Part shown: piece by piece, positions 42,706-51,154 of the stretch
Layout: each line of letters opens with the position of its first letter
Position numbering within the stretch: position 1 is the first letter of the stretch
Source of the DNA: a bacterium
GTDB taxonomy: Bacteria; Hinthialibacterota; Hinthialibacteria; Hinthialibacterales; Hinthialibacteraceae
Length of the DNA: 64,000 nucleotides
Reading direction: 5' to 3'
Assembly: GCA_016125385.1 (NCBI GenBank)
Contig: WGLV01000043.1
Location: forward strand, 1 to 64,000
Made by a program: the position numbers and the translations under genes
The notes under the pieces: generated by a model
The model's database searches: none
Seen by the model: only the letters and a program-made list of their open reading frames with translations
What the model was told of the DNA's origin: nothing

Positions 42706-43332
42706 TCAGGATTGAGACCCAACGGGGTACTGCACGAAGGATTTATCCGGCTTGAAGGGCATCGACCAGTCCCATACCAGGCGTCCGCTGTCGATGATTT
42801 CACCGTTAACCAGAATCTGCACATCCTTTACGGCGGAAGATTGCTGCGCGGCGGTGTTGACGATGCTGTAAATTGTTGCCCACTCGGCGAGTCCGTGCAT
42901 TGGGCGATCCTCGCCTAACAGTTCAGGCGAAAACGAAACGTACACCCGCCCGTCCGACTCGCTCCAATATACGTTCTGCAGTTTGGTACCCTCAGGAATG
43001 GGAGCCAGCAGGTTTTCCTCACGCGGTCCGCGGATCAGCAGTTCCATCGCCGAGCGGATACGCTGGGTTAACGTGTCGGACGGAAGACTCTGAATCGAAA
43101 CGCTGGCAAGCATATTGTGCTCGCGGGTGGGGAAATACACCTGCAGGAGATCCATACGGGCCGTTTCTTCCTGAGGCGTCGCTCTGGCTTCGAGGATCTC
43201 TTTGGGAACAGGCACGTCTTCCCGCATCTCGGCTTCCTGCAGGCGGGTATAAAAATAGCCCAGAAAACCGAGGCATACCGCCAGCCCGACGCCGAGAAGA
43301 AGGATCAACAGGGTTTGCAGTTTGCTTTGCAT
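42706..43332 (-). CDS. Membrane-anchored GerMN-domain protein
   Basis: 208 residues. One N-terminal membrane anchor (about 7-28, TLLILLLGVGLAVCLGFLGY). Residues about 60-190 match a GerMN (sporulation/germination) domain: VYFPTREHNMLASV, TQRIRSAMELLIRGPREENLLAPIPEGTKL, VYVSFSPELL and DVQILVNGE. In sporeformers GerM contributes to cell-wall remodelling; in other bacteria such proteins often accompany N-acetylmuramoyl-L-alanine amidases. Here it lies 16 bases after an amidase-fold gene in one operon, which supports a peptidoglycan-linked role. No lipobox Cys is at the right place. Confidence 0.83.
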   Translation of the reverse strand: MQSKLQTLLILLLGVGLAVCLGFLGYFYTRLQEAEMREDVPVPKEILEARATPQEETARMDLLQVYFPTREHNMLASVSIQSLPSDTLTQRIRSAMELLIRGPREENLLAPIPEGTKLQNVYWSESDGRVYVSFSPELLGEDRPMHGLAEWATIYSIVNTAAQQSSAVKDVQILVNGEIIDSGRLVWDWSMPFKPDKSFVQYPVGSQS

Positions 43333-43348
43333 ATCGAATCCAGCCGGA

Positions 43349-44557
43349 TCAGTTCACGTTAATACGCTCGAACAGAAAATCCTTCACCGCCGTGGCGAGC
43401 ACGTCCCCGATCTCGGCCTGAATGTTTTCGCCGCTCAGATAACGCGCGGTGGTGGGGTTTTCCAGATTGCCCAGTTCAACCACCACACCCGGCATAATCA
43501 GCCCGCGCAACACCGCCAGGCGGCCGGGACGCGCGTCTGAATCGGTCTTGATGATATTGGTGACTTCATAAAACGATGTAAGGTCGCGCAGGATCGAGCG
43601 CGCCAGCCGCCGGCTTTCGGTCACGTAGGGCGTATACGCGTCATGCCACGTTTTCAGCGAGGGTGAAAAGCGGACGTTCGGCTCAAAGGGCGGCTGCGCG
43701 TCCAGCGCGGGGTTCATATAATACACAACCGCTCGCGACGCGGCGGAAGTCAACAGGCGTCCACATTGCAGGCTGACGAAGAGCGAACCCTGCGCGCCGT
43801 TGGCCGCAGCGGTGCGGTCTTCATTCGTCATCGAAAACGTTTCGTCGCCTCCCTGCTGAGTCAGCACGACGGTAAAGCGGCTATCCTGCCGCAACGAATC
43901 GGCCATCTTGCGCGCGATAGAGAGCGTAATGTTCGCCTCCCGCACGGCGAACAGCGCCTTGGCGCCGGGATACGCGGGGTCGTTGCCCGGATCGATGACG
44001 ATCACCGCGCTGCTGACGTAGCGCTGGCCGGGCATGGCGTAATCGGATGGCGTCGGCGTGGGGAGATTCTGGGGCTGAAACTGAAACGGCGCGGGCGTTG
44101 GAGCAACGCCGAATGGCGTCGCGGCGGCGGTTTCAGGCGCGGCCGATTCAACGAAATTGGCGTTGGGAAACAGAATCGCGTCGACGATGTAAAACGGAAT
44201 ATAGACGACGTTTTTCTGACGAATGGGCGGGGCGCCGGTATGAACCACGTTATCGCCCACCATCACCCGCTGCTCGCCGATGCGCATGCCGACGCGCACG
44301 CCATCGTCACGGAACAGCGTCAGGGCTCCCGTCAGCCCGTCGTAATACCAGCGTTCAGGGAAATAGTAGACGATATTGGACGCGGATACGTATTCTCCCC
44401 CCTGCAGAATCTTCGTCTTGAGCCAGATCGTTTCATCGCCGCGTTTTCCCGCCAGATCCCGCGCGGACGCGGACACGCAAAGCAACAACAAAGCCGTGAG
44501 CAAACCGGCGGCGCGGCGCAAGGGAATGAAACGCAAGTCAGCAAAGAATCGAATCAT
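43349..44557 (-). CDS. Amidase_3-fold protein with replaced zinc ligands
   Basis: 402 residues. Signal peptide (about 10-35, ending SASARDL), a copper-amine-oxidase-N-like domain (about 40-130, NVVHTGAPPIRQKNVVYIP), a Pro-rich linker, then an Amidase_3 domain (about 185-400). The fold landmarks are VIVIDPGNDPAYPGA, REANITLSIARKM, GSLFVSLQCG and GVVVELGNLENPTTARYL. In active N-acetylmuramoyl-L-alanine amidases the zinc ligands are His in DPGHGG, Glu, and His in SIHAN. Here they are Asn, Glu and Gln. So it is probably an inactive peptidoglycan-binding relative or a regulator. The start ATG at 44557 has no good SD. Operon with the GerMN gene. Confidence 0.72.
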   Translation of the reverse strand: MIRFFADLRFIPLRRAAGLLTALLLLCVSASARDLAGKRGDETIWLKTKILQGGEYVSASNIVYYFPERWYYDGLTGALTLFRDDGVRVGMRIGEQRVMVGDNVVHTGAPPIRQKNVVYIPFYIVDAILFPNANFVESAAPETAAATPFGVAPTPAPFQFQPQNLPTPTPSDYAMPGQRYVSSAVIVIDPGNDPAYPGAKALFAVREANITLSIARKMADSLRQDSRFTVVLTQQGGDETFSMTNEDRTAAANGAQGSLFVSLQCGRLLTSAASRAVVYYMNPALDAQPPFEPNVRFSPSLKTWHDAYTPYVTESRRLARSILRDLTSFYEVTNIIKTDSDARPGRLAVLRGLIMPGVVVELGNLENPTTARYLSGENIQAEIGDVLATAVKDFLFERINVN

Positions 44558-44693
44558 CAATCGGCCATGAATCGAGAGGGAGTGTATCGCGTCCAACGTG
44601 TAACACGCCGACATCATAGCATCGCCCCACCGCCCCAAAAGGGAAATCGGCGGCGTGAACCTTGCCGGACGCCTTTACAAAGAAAACGCCGCT

Positions 44694-47600
44694 TCAGGGC
44701 AATAGTAACCCGAGCCCCTCGGAAGGACGGCCATCCATGCGGACGTGGTAATAACGCAGTGAGTGACGGGCGTATAGTTTGATGATCATCCAATGCTGAT
44801 CGGAAGCGGCGCCGTAGCGGTTGGCGGGTTCATGCAAGGGGAAAAACAGGGCGATGGTCTCGCCCGGGGGGGCGTGAAACGCCCGGCGCGGCGGCGTCAT
44901 CCAGCTGAGCGCGCGGTCGCCGGACAACTCGGGCGGCCAGGCCTCGGGCGGAACCACCAGCGAAATGCGGCCATCGACCGCGTCGAGCGAGTTATGGCGT
45001 AGATGAACGACGAAGCCCTCGCGGCTGAGCGTCATGCTGATTTCAAATTCCGGCGCGGGGCCAATGGGCAGCGAATCTTCGACGATCGCCCCGTCGAGAC
45101 GCGCCCGCGCCAGCAGGGCGCCGTGATACTCGCCGCCGTCGCGAATCAGATGAACGGGAACCGACTGGCTGGCGCCGCCCTGCAGCCGGTACGAAACCTT
45201 CGACGGAGCCGCACGCCAGCCGCGCGGCGCGGTGAGTTCGACCACGCCCGACGCCGTCCGTTCAAGCGCGTTATTCACCAGCACCAGTTCTACCAGATGA
45301 ATTCGTTCATCAATGCCGCGTTCATCGCGGCGGACGGCGCCGCGCAGCGATACCGCCACCGGCAGAAGCCCTTCGGGCGCGGCGCCCGCGTTGCGCTTCC
45401 AGTAACGCACGGGAAGAATGGGCGGCGCCTCATCAAGCCGGGGGGCGGTTTCAAGAGGCGGTTCGGCTTTAAACTGCAACAAAAACGTTGATATCTCGTT
45501 GGCGTGGGCCTGCGCGCGAATAAACGGTTCCTCGCGGTATAACTCGCGCTTGTCCATCGGTTCTTCCATCAGGTTGACGAAGCGAGCCCCTTTAATCGTC
45601 AGATTCGATCCCAACCATACGTTCGATTCTTCACCATACGCTTCAAACAGGCGCACGGCGGCGGTGGAAAAAGGCGTCGTCACATTCTCGCCGGTAATCT
45701 CGCGCGCACCCGCCGGTTTGACGGCGGAAACCACGATGTTCGAGGGCTCGACCGATAAAAACGACTGATTGGCGGGCAAGAGGCCGCTGCGGCGTTCAGG
45801 TTGTATCACCGTCGGCGTCTGGTGAAATTCAAGCGCGCGGCGCGGCGATTCGGCCAGCCGCCAGTCGCCGGCGTGCGGATAGAGCCGATAGGTAAAGACG
45901 GTCGATTTCTGTTCGGTGAAATTGGGCGACCAGGTGGTGCGTTGCGATCCGAAACGCGAGCGCTGCAACAACGAAAACAGCAGCGCGCCTTCCATCGTAA
46001 CCGACGCCCCCGCGTAACCGTGATGCATCAACGATACGCCCGCGTCATCCACAATGGTTGGCGACGCGGTGAACAGCGACGACGCGGGGCGGTCGCACCG
46101 GTGCGAGATCGTCGATTGCATCAGTTCGTCCACTCCACGATCAATGCCCGCCGGGTCGTTCGACGCGATAATGAACGCGGGCGCGGCGCCTGTACTCGCG
46201 TCCAGCCGGTCGACCGCGAGGATGACCGAACCGAAACGCTCCATGTGATGCGCGTAAAATTCCGCCGCGGCGGGGTTATTTTCAAGAAGGGCGTCGATCA
46301 GCGGGTTCGATTCGCGGGACCCCAGAATAAACAGACCGTCCAGACGCCGGACCTCACCGGAATCGACGCTGGATTCAACCCGCGCGGGGACGCCCTGACG
46401 CATCAGAAACGCATGAAGACGCTCGGCGGCGGGCCGGTGCGCCGGCTGAGGCGCGACGATCCCGCTGGGCCCGGCCGCGATGGACGCAATTTCGCGGTCG
46501 CCTTCCATAAAGCGGAACAGCAGCGACCACGACACGTCGAGCCAGCGCTCGCTCGATTGCAGGCGCAATCCGTTCGACCCCCAGTCATCGGCGTGAAACG
46601 CGCGAAAAGCCGCGCGGCCGCGCCAGCCCGCCCGGGCGTAAAAACCATCGTCGAGCACCGGGACGGCGCCGGGCAGAGTCAACGGCAACGCGGCGAGAAT
46701 CAGTTCGCCCTGATCCGGCGAATCGGGACGACGTGAAACGTTTTCAAGAATGGCGACGCAATCGATGAACGGCTGGCCTTCGGTCAGACGGATTTCCTGT
46801 ATCAAACGCCCGCCGGAAGGGTTTTCCGATTTCATCAATAAACGGCGGGTCAACGGGCCATCAAAGGTTTCGTACGAAAAACCCGACGTAAACGAAAAGT
46901 TGGGTTCGCCCGCAGCCGTGAATTCACCACACTCGCCGTCTTCACGAATCGGCAGATGAAAGGGAACGTTGGCGGGCGCGGGATGATCGGCGTCGATCCA
47001 TTCCTTCTCCAGTTCTTTGTCATACAGGCTGACCAGCGCGCCCCGGCGGCCCGGGTCGATCTCCAGGCGGAAGCAGTCATTCTCCAGCCAGGGCTGGCGC
47101 TGAGAGAGTTGCACGAACGGCGCCTCAATCTCTTCGTCGTGAAGCGGAGACAGACAGGTATAGCCTCCGGCGGGCAAAGCGTGCAGGCAATGAATATGCG
47201 CCACGTGGCCGCCGTCCGCTCCGGAGGGTTCGATGCGTTCAATTTCAAACGGAACCTCTTCGCCGAATGAATCGATCATCGCCAGACCGGCGTCGTCTCG
47301 CCACGGCATGGTAAAACGAATCGAACCTTCGCGCTGCCAGGGAAGGCTGTTGAACACGACGCAGGCGCATGAACCCTCGCCGCCTTCCTCGACGCGTTCG
47401 GCGATTTCGGTCATGGCGCGGCGGCCGGCTCCATGCGCCAGTTCGGCGGCGTTTTGAAGGGCGTCGAGACGATCGAGATACGCCGCGTCGCTGATTGAGG
47501 GCAGATCGCCCGGCTGGGCGAACAAGCGCTGCCGCCAGGCGTATTCAACCGCCCCGGTTTCAACGGGAAGGCCCAGCAATCCGGCGATGGTGTTCCAGAA

Positions 47601-48512
47601 CTCGGCGGCGTAGAGATGGTTTTCAGACAATCGAGCCGCGACGGCCAGGTCCTGCAGAGCCGAAGGCGCGGCGCTCATTCCACAGAAAAACGCGGCGGAT
47701 TCGGCGAGCTGAGCGTTTTCACCGGCGTAACGCGATTCCAGCGCGGCGAAATAGCGCTCGGCGGCGGCGCCCGCGATCAGCACGGGCGGATCGTGTTCGC
47801 TCCATTCCCGGCCGCGCGCGATCATGGCGGGATGCGGCGCGCCTCCCGGGTTCATCTCAACCGCGAAAGCCGCGAGTGCGGCGGGATCGCGCTGCCGTTC
47901 ACGTTCAACCAGCGCGGCGGCTTGCGTCTCAAACGGAACGTTTCCATCGAGGAGAATCGGCCGCAGTGCGAACAGCCAGTCTCCATTAGGCGCGTACGCG
48001 ATAAAGCGGCGGGCTTCATCCGAGCCGTCCGGACGCCCGGCGTGCGCCTTGATTCCGCATTGCGCCGCGAGCTGAGGATATTGCGCGAAAGCAGGACCGC
48101 TCTCGGCGTTCATCACAAAAGGCGGGCGGCAATCGCACCAGGCGTCCGTCCAGCGGCGCCCGAGCATCAGGTTGCGGGCGGCCGCCTCGGCGCCGCGCAA
48201 TTCAGGGGAATACGCGGCGTACTCCGACCCGATCAACAGCCGTTCCTGCCTGACCAGTTGCGTCACCCAGGGCCGTTCTTCCGGAAACAGATCGAGATAG
48301 GCCTTGAGCGGGTCGACGTTGATGAGGAAGAAACCATAATAGGGGTCGACGCGGCAGGCGAGCAGATGCTGGCGGATCATCGAGAGGTTGTGTTCGTAAC
48401 ACTCCGCCTGAGTCAGGTCGCCCGACAGACGCGCGACGCGAAGCGGCGCGTAATATACGGCGGGCTTTTTCAATCGCCGGCCTTTAAAGACGGATCGTTT
48501 TCCCCAGAGCAT
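44694..48512 (-). CDS. Very large GH38-like (alpha-mannosidase-like) protein, catalytic motif altered
   Basis: 1272 residues, no signal peptide. The N-terminal third follows GH38 alpha-mannosidase order: RLLIGSEYAAYSPELRGAEAAARNLMLGRRW parallels the substrate-loop and GESLVRQ region, and PPFVMNAESGPAFAQYPQLAAQCGI stands where the family has WLPDxFGxxxxLPQIL with the nucleophile Asp. The Asp position holds Asn, and the N-terminal HxD metal motif is not evident. The middle (about 390-900) is the beta-sandwich region (VVFNSLPWQREGSIRF, LENDCFRLEIDPGRRGALVSLYDKELEKEW). Near 1075-1160 a NEW3-like domain follows. Probably a non-hydrolytic or differently working relative acting on mannosides; family call by pattern only. 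Confidence 0.6.
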   Translation of the reverse strand: MLWGKRSVFKGRRLKKPAVYYAPLRVARLSGDLTQAECYEHNLSMIRQHLLACRVDPYYGFFLINVDPLKAYLDLFPEERPWVTQLVRQERLLIGSEYAAYSPELRGAEAAARNLMLGRRWTDAWCDCRPPFVMNAESGPAFAQYPQLAAQCGIKAHAGRPDGSDEARRFIAYAPNGDWLFALRPILLDGNVPFETQAAALVERERQRDPAALAAFAVEMNPGGAPHPAMIARGREWSEHDPPVLIAGAAAERYFAALESRYAGENAQLAESAAFFCGMSAAPSALQDLAVAARLSENHLYAAEFWNTIAGLLGLPVETGAVEYAWRQRLFAQPGDLPSISDAAYLDRLDALQNAAELAHGAGRRAMTEIAERVEEGGEGSCACVVFNSLPWQREGSIRFTMPWRDDAGLAMIDSFGEEVPFEIERIEPSGADGGHVAHIHCLHALPAGGYTCLSPLHDEEIEAPFVQLSQRQPWLENDCFRLEIDPGRRGALVSLYDKELEKEWIDADHPAPANVPFHLPIREDGECGEFTAAGEPNFSFTSGFSYETFDGPLTRRLLMKSENPSGGRLIQEIRLTEGQPFIDCVAILENVSRRPDSPDQGELILAALPLTLPGAVPVLDDGFYARAGWRGRAAFRAFHADDWGSNGLRLQSSERWLDVSWSLLFRFMEGDREIASIAAGPSGIVAPQPAHRPAAERLHAFLMRQGVPARVESSVDSGEVRRLDGLFILGSRESNPLIDALLENNPAAAEFYAHHMERFGSVILAVDRLDASTGAAPAFIIASNDPAGIDRGVDELMQSTISHRCDRPASSLFTASPTIVDDAGVSLMHHGYAGASVTMEGALLFSLLQRSRFGSQRTTWSPNFTEQKSTVFTYRLYPHAGDWRLAESPRRALEFHQTPTVIQPERRSGLLPANQSFLSVEPSNIVVSAVKPAGAREITGENVTTPFSTAAVRLFEAYGEESNVWLGSNLTIKGARFVNLMEEPMDKRELYREEPFIRAQAHANEISTFLLQFKAEPPLETAPRLDEAPPILPVRYWKRNAGAAPEGLLPVAVSLRGAVRRDERGIDERIHLVELVLVNNALERTASGVVELTAPRGWRAAPSKVSYRLQGGASQSVPVHLIRDGGEYHGALLARARLDGAIVEDSLPIGPAPEFEISMTLSREGFVVHLRHNSLDAVDGRISLVVPPEAWPPELSGDRALSWMTPPRRAFHAPPGETIALFFPLHEPANRYGAASDQHWMIIKLYARHSLRYYHVRMDGRPSEGLGLLLP

Positions 48513-48692
48513 GCGATAGTTCCGCCGTTTGATTGTTCAGGTGACTGAAATCAGACGATCTTGCGTCCCAGAGGCTTTGGCGCCCCGGCTCGTGAATAGA
48601 CATTCTTATTTCGAGAGCATAGCATACCAAAAGTACGACCTTCGGATAAGGTTTGATTCATTCGAACCGCTTTAATAAAAAAGGATACAAGC

Positions 48693-49706
48693 ATGACGCC
48701 GATTCATCGACTGGCCATCACCATGGGAGACCCGGCGGGCGTTGGACCCGAAATTATCGCGCGAGCGCTGGCGAAACCCGCGCAGGGCTTTGTTCCGCTG
48801 ATCGTCGGCTCAGAGCGGGCGTTGCGGAGAGCGTTTGAATTCACCGGCGTATCGTTTGACTATGACGTCGTCGATTCTCCCGCCGCCATCACCGGCGGCG
48901 GAGTGTATCTGATCAACGATGAAAGCAGCCTGGGCAGCGAGATTCCCCTGGGGCGGGTCGACGCGGGCTGCGGCGACAGCGCGTTCCGCTGGCTCGACCG
49001 CGCCATCGGGCTCGCTCTCGAACGCAAGATCGATGCGATCGTGACGGCCCCGTTGCACAAGGTTTCTCTCAATCAGGCGGGTCATCATTACGCCGGACAT
49101 ACCGAAATTCTCGCCGAAAAAACCGCTACAAAAGAATACAGCCTGATGCTGATCGCGGGCGGGTTCCGCGTGGTTCACGTCACCTGCCACGTCGCGATGA
49201 AAGATGTGCCCTCATTACTCTCGCGGGAGCGGATCGTTATGACGATCGATCTGTTTAACCAGGCGCTGTCCCGCATCGACGGCCAGGCACCGCGCATCGC
49301 GGTTTGCGCCTACAATCCTCATGGCGGAGAAGACGGGCTCTTTGGACGCGAGGAGATCGACGCCATCGCCCCTGCGGTGAAGGAATGCGTGGGACGCGGC
49401 GTTCAGGCGGAGGGGCCCTTCCCTTCCGATTCGATATTTCCTCAATTGCTGGGCGGGCGTTTCAACGGCGTCGTCGCGATGTATCACGATCAGGGGCATA
49501 TTCCATTCAAGACCACCAACTTTCATTTCAATCCCGGAACCGGCGAATGGGAAACCGTCACCGGGGTGAACGTCACACTGGGGCTGCCCATCATCCGCAC
49601 CTCGGTCGATCACGGCACGGCGTTCGACCTGGCGGGCACGGGCAAGGCATCGGAGCGCTCGCTGATGGACGCCATTGAAACCGCGATGCTTTTGGCGAAG
49701 CGCTGA
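48693..49706 (+). CDS. pdxA: 4-hydroxythreonine-4-phosphate dehydrogenase family protein (PdxA/PdxA2)
   Basis: 337 residues. Family marks: ITMGDPAGVGPEI at the start, TAPLHKVSLNQAG, the metal-ligand His residues in YAGHTE, NPHGGEDG and YHDQGHIP, and NVTLGLPIIRTSVDHGTAFD. A longer loop between YHDQGHIP and GVNVTLGLP (NFHFNPGTGEWETVT) is more like the PdxA2 branch, which oxidises 4-phospho-D-threonate or -erythronate, than classical PdxA of vitamin B6 synthesis. NAD-dependent cytosolic enzyme. No other B6 gene is nearby. An AAAAGGA SD lies upstream. Confidence 0.85.
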   Translation: MTPIHRLAITMGDPAGVGPEIIARALAKPAQGFVPLIVGSERALRRAFEFTGVSFDYDVVDSPAAITGGGVYLINDESSLGSEIPLGRVDAGCGDSAFRWLDRAIGLALERKIDAIVTAPLHKVSLNQAGHHYAGHTEILAEKTATKEYSLMLIAGGFRVVHVTCHVAMKDVPSLLSRERIVMTIDLFNQALSRIDGQAPRIAVCAYNPHGGEDGLFGREEIDAIAPAVKECVGRGVQAEGPFPSDSIFPQLLGGRFNGVVAMYHDQGHIPFKTTNFHFNPGTGEWETVTGVNVTLGLPIIRTSVDHGTAFDLAGTGKASERSLMDAIETAMLLAKR

Positions 49707-49765
49707 TGCGTTTTTCAGGTATACTATCTTAAAAAAGCGTTACACTCCGATTTGCGGAGATTATT

Positions 49766-50104
49766 ATGCCAGTGGATTATTCAGACGACCTTGAACAGAT
49801 CAAAAAAATCATCATCGGCTCATCCGACCCAAGACGAATTATCCTGTTCGGCTCAAGATGCAGGAATGACGCGCATATCGGCTCGGATATCGATCTGTTG
49901 ATCGAAGCCAGTCATTCATTTGACTCCAATGCGCAACGCCGCAAAGAGATCGCGGCGCTGTCACGCGCCCTCGCGCATATCCCGATTGACAAAGACATCC
50001 TGCTCTATTCAACCGAAGAAATTTCCCAGCACAAAAATTCAGTCAATCATGTCATCGGCCGCGCGCTGCGCGAAGGGATCTGCCTTTATGAGCGGCGGCG
50101 CTGA
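49766..50104 (+). CDS. MNT-type nucleotidyltransferase domain protein (HEPN partner)
   Basis: 112 residues. The minimal nucleotidyltransferase motif is complete: IILFGSRCRNDAHIGSDIDLLIEA holds GS and DxD, with a third acidic residue possible in IDKDILLYS. MNT proteins paired with HEPN act as antitoxins by AMPylating the HEPN RNase, or form a two-component transferase. The ATG at 49766 follows GGAG. The gene overlaps the HEPN gene by 17 bases. A 59-base gap separates it from pdxA. Confidence 0.88.
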   Translation: MPVDYSDDLEQIKKIIIGSSDPRRIILFGSRCRNDAHIGSDIDLLIEASHSFDSNAQRRKEIAALSRALAHIPIDKDILLYSTEEISQHKNSVNHVIGRALREGICLYERRR

Positions 50105-50477
50105 AGCGCTCACGATGTTGCAGTCGGCGCAACGCGATTTCAAAGCGTTATGCGCAATGCTTGATCCAGAGACTTTCTCTGTGGAAATTTTCGGTTTCCA
50201 TGCACAGCAGACAGTGGAAAAAGGCTTAAAGGCTTTAATTGCGTCTAACGAAATTGAATATCCGCATACACACAAGTTAGATCAGCTTATACTTTTCGTG
50301 GAAAAACTGGGCACCGACGTTAGTGAGTTATGGGATTTTATTGAACTCGATTCTTTCGCGGTTCAATACCGGTATGCGGCTTACGATCAATACGATGAAA
50401 ATGTTGATCGAGAGGAAATCATTGAAGTTCTCGAACGGTTTCTGATTTTTGTCAGAGAATCCATAAAAGAGAAATGA
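50088..50477 (+). CDS. HEPN-domain protein (MNT partner)
   Basis: 129 residues from the ATG at 50088; the open frame extends upstream only as a shadow of the MNT gene. FHAQQTVEKGLKALIASNEIEYPHTHKLDQL is the standard HEPN (PF05168) core, and RYAAYDQYDE resembles the ARYP-type helix end. The classical RNase motif Rx4-6H of toxic HEPN proteins is not obvious, so RNase activity is uncertain. All-alpha cytosolic protein. Its stop overlaps the start of the VanX-like lipoprotein gene by four bases, giving three overlapping genes. Confidence 0.85.
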   Translation: MSGGAEALTMLQSAQRDFKALCAMLDPETFSVEIFGFHAQQTVEKGLKALIASNEIEYPHTHKLDQLILFVEKLGTDVSELWDFIELDSFAVQYRYAAYDQYDENVDREEIIEVLERFLIFVRESIKEK

Positions 50478-51136
50478 TTCGCAGCCACCTTTTCTTTTAT
50501 TGCATATTTCTTTCCATAAGCCTTCTCAATGGGTGTTCATCCACGTCCAATCGAATGTCCTCTTCCAACCCTTCAAACATCCACGACCTCGTTTTATTGC
50601 GAGAAGTCGACCCGGCTATCGCCTTCGACGTGCGGTATGCGACCACAAACAATTTTACCGGGCGGGTTTTGTACGATTGCGGCGAGGTGTATCTGTCGCG
50701 CAGAGCCGCCGAGCGGCTGAAACGCGTCAGCGAACGCCTCCGCCCGCTGGGGCTGCGGCTCAAAGTGTATGACGGGTACCGGCCCCTCTCCGTGCAGAAA
50801 AAATTATGGGCCATAGTCCCCGATGAGAACTACGTCGCCAATCCGGCGAAAGGTTCGAGGCATAACCGGGGCTGTTCGGTGGATCTCACGCTGATTGATG
50901 AGCGCGGCGAAGAACTCGAGATGCCCACGCCCTACGACGACTTCAGCGAACGCGCGCATATCGATTCGCTGGACGTTTCGCGCGAAGCGATGGCGAATCA
51001 TTTCATCCTGATGAAGGCGATGACGGCGGAGGGATATATTCCATTGCGTACCGAATGGTGGCATTTCGACGCGCCCGGCTGGGAGCAACACCCCATCCTC
51101 GACGTGGACCCGTGCGAGTTATCGGGCGTTGAATAA
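50474..51136 (+). CDS. VanX/DdpX-like D-alanyl-D-alanine dipeptidase lipoprotein
   Basis: 220 residues. A signal peptide with lipobox LLNGC (Cys at about 21) anchors it to the membrane outside the cytosol. The peptidase M15D core has the zinc motif SRHNRGCSVDLTLID (SxHxxGxxxD) and EWWHFDAP, with KVYDGYRPLSVQKKLW upstream, all as in VanX/DdpX. It cleaves D-Ala-D-Ala. Lipoprotein forms like this are usually used for peptidoglycan turnover and not vancomycin resistance; no vanHA genes are present. Translationally coupled to the HEPN gene (ATGA). Convergent with GT4 18 bases away. Confidence 0.87.
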   Translation: MIRSHLFFYCIFLSISLLNGCSSTSNRMSSSNPSNIHDLVLLREVDPAIAFDVRYATTNNFTGRVLYDCGEVYLSRRAAERLKRVSERLRPLGLRLKVYDGYRPLSVQKKLWAIVPDENYVANPAKGSRHNRGCSVDLTLIDERGEELEMPTPYDDFSERAHIDSLDVSREAMANHFILMKAMTAEGYIPLRTEWWHFDAPGWEQHPILDVDPCELSGVE

Positions 51137-51154
51137 CAGCGTGAATGAACGCAT

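Noticed and set aside
43349-44557. Active N-acetylmuramoyl-L-alanine amidase
   Set aside because: The fold fits, but two His zinc ligands are replaced, so I do not call it active.
49920-50087. N-terminal extension of the HEPN frame
   Set aside because: It is a shifted-frame reading of the MNT gene; the HEPN domain begins after the ATG at 50088.
50474-51136. Vancomycin-resistance gene vanX
   Set aside because: No vanH or vanA-type ligase is nearby and the protein is a lipoprotein, so a peptidoglycan-turnover role is more likely.
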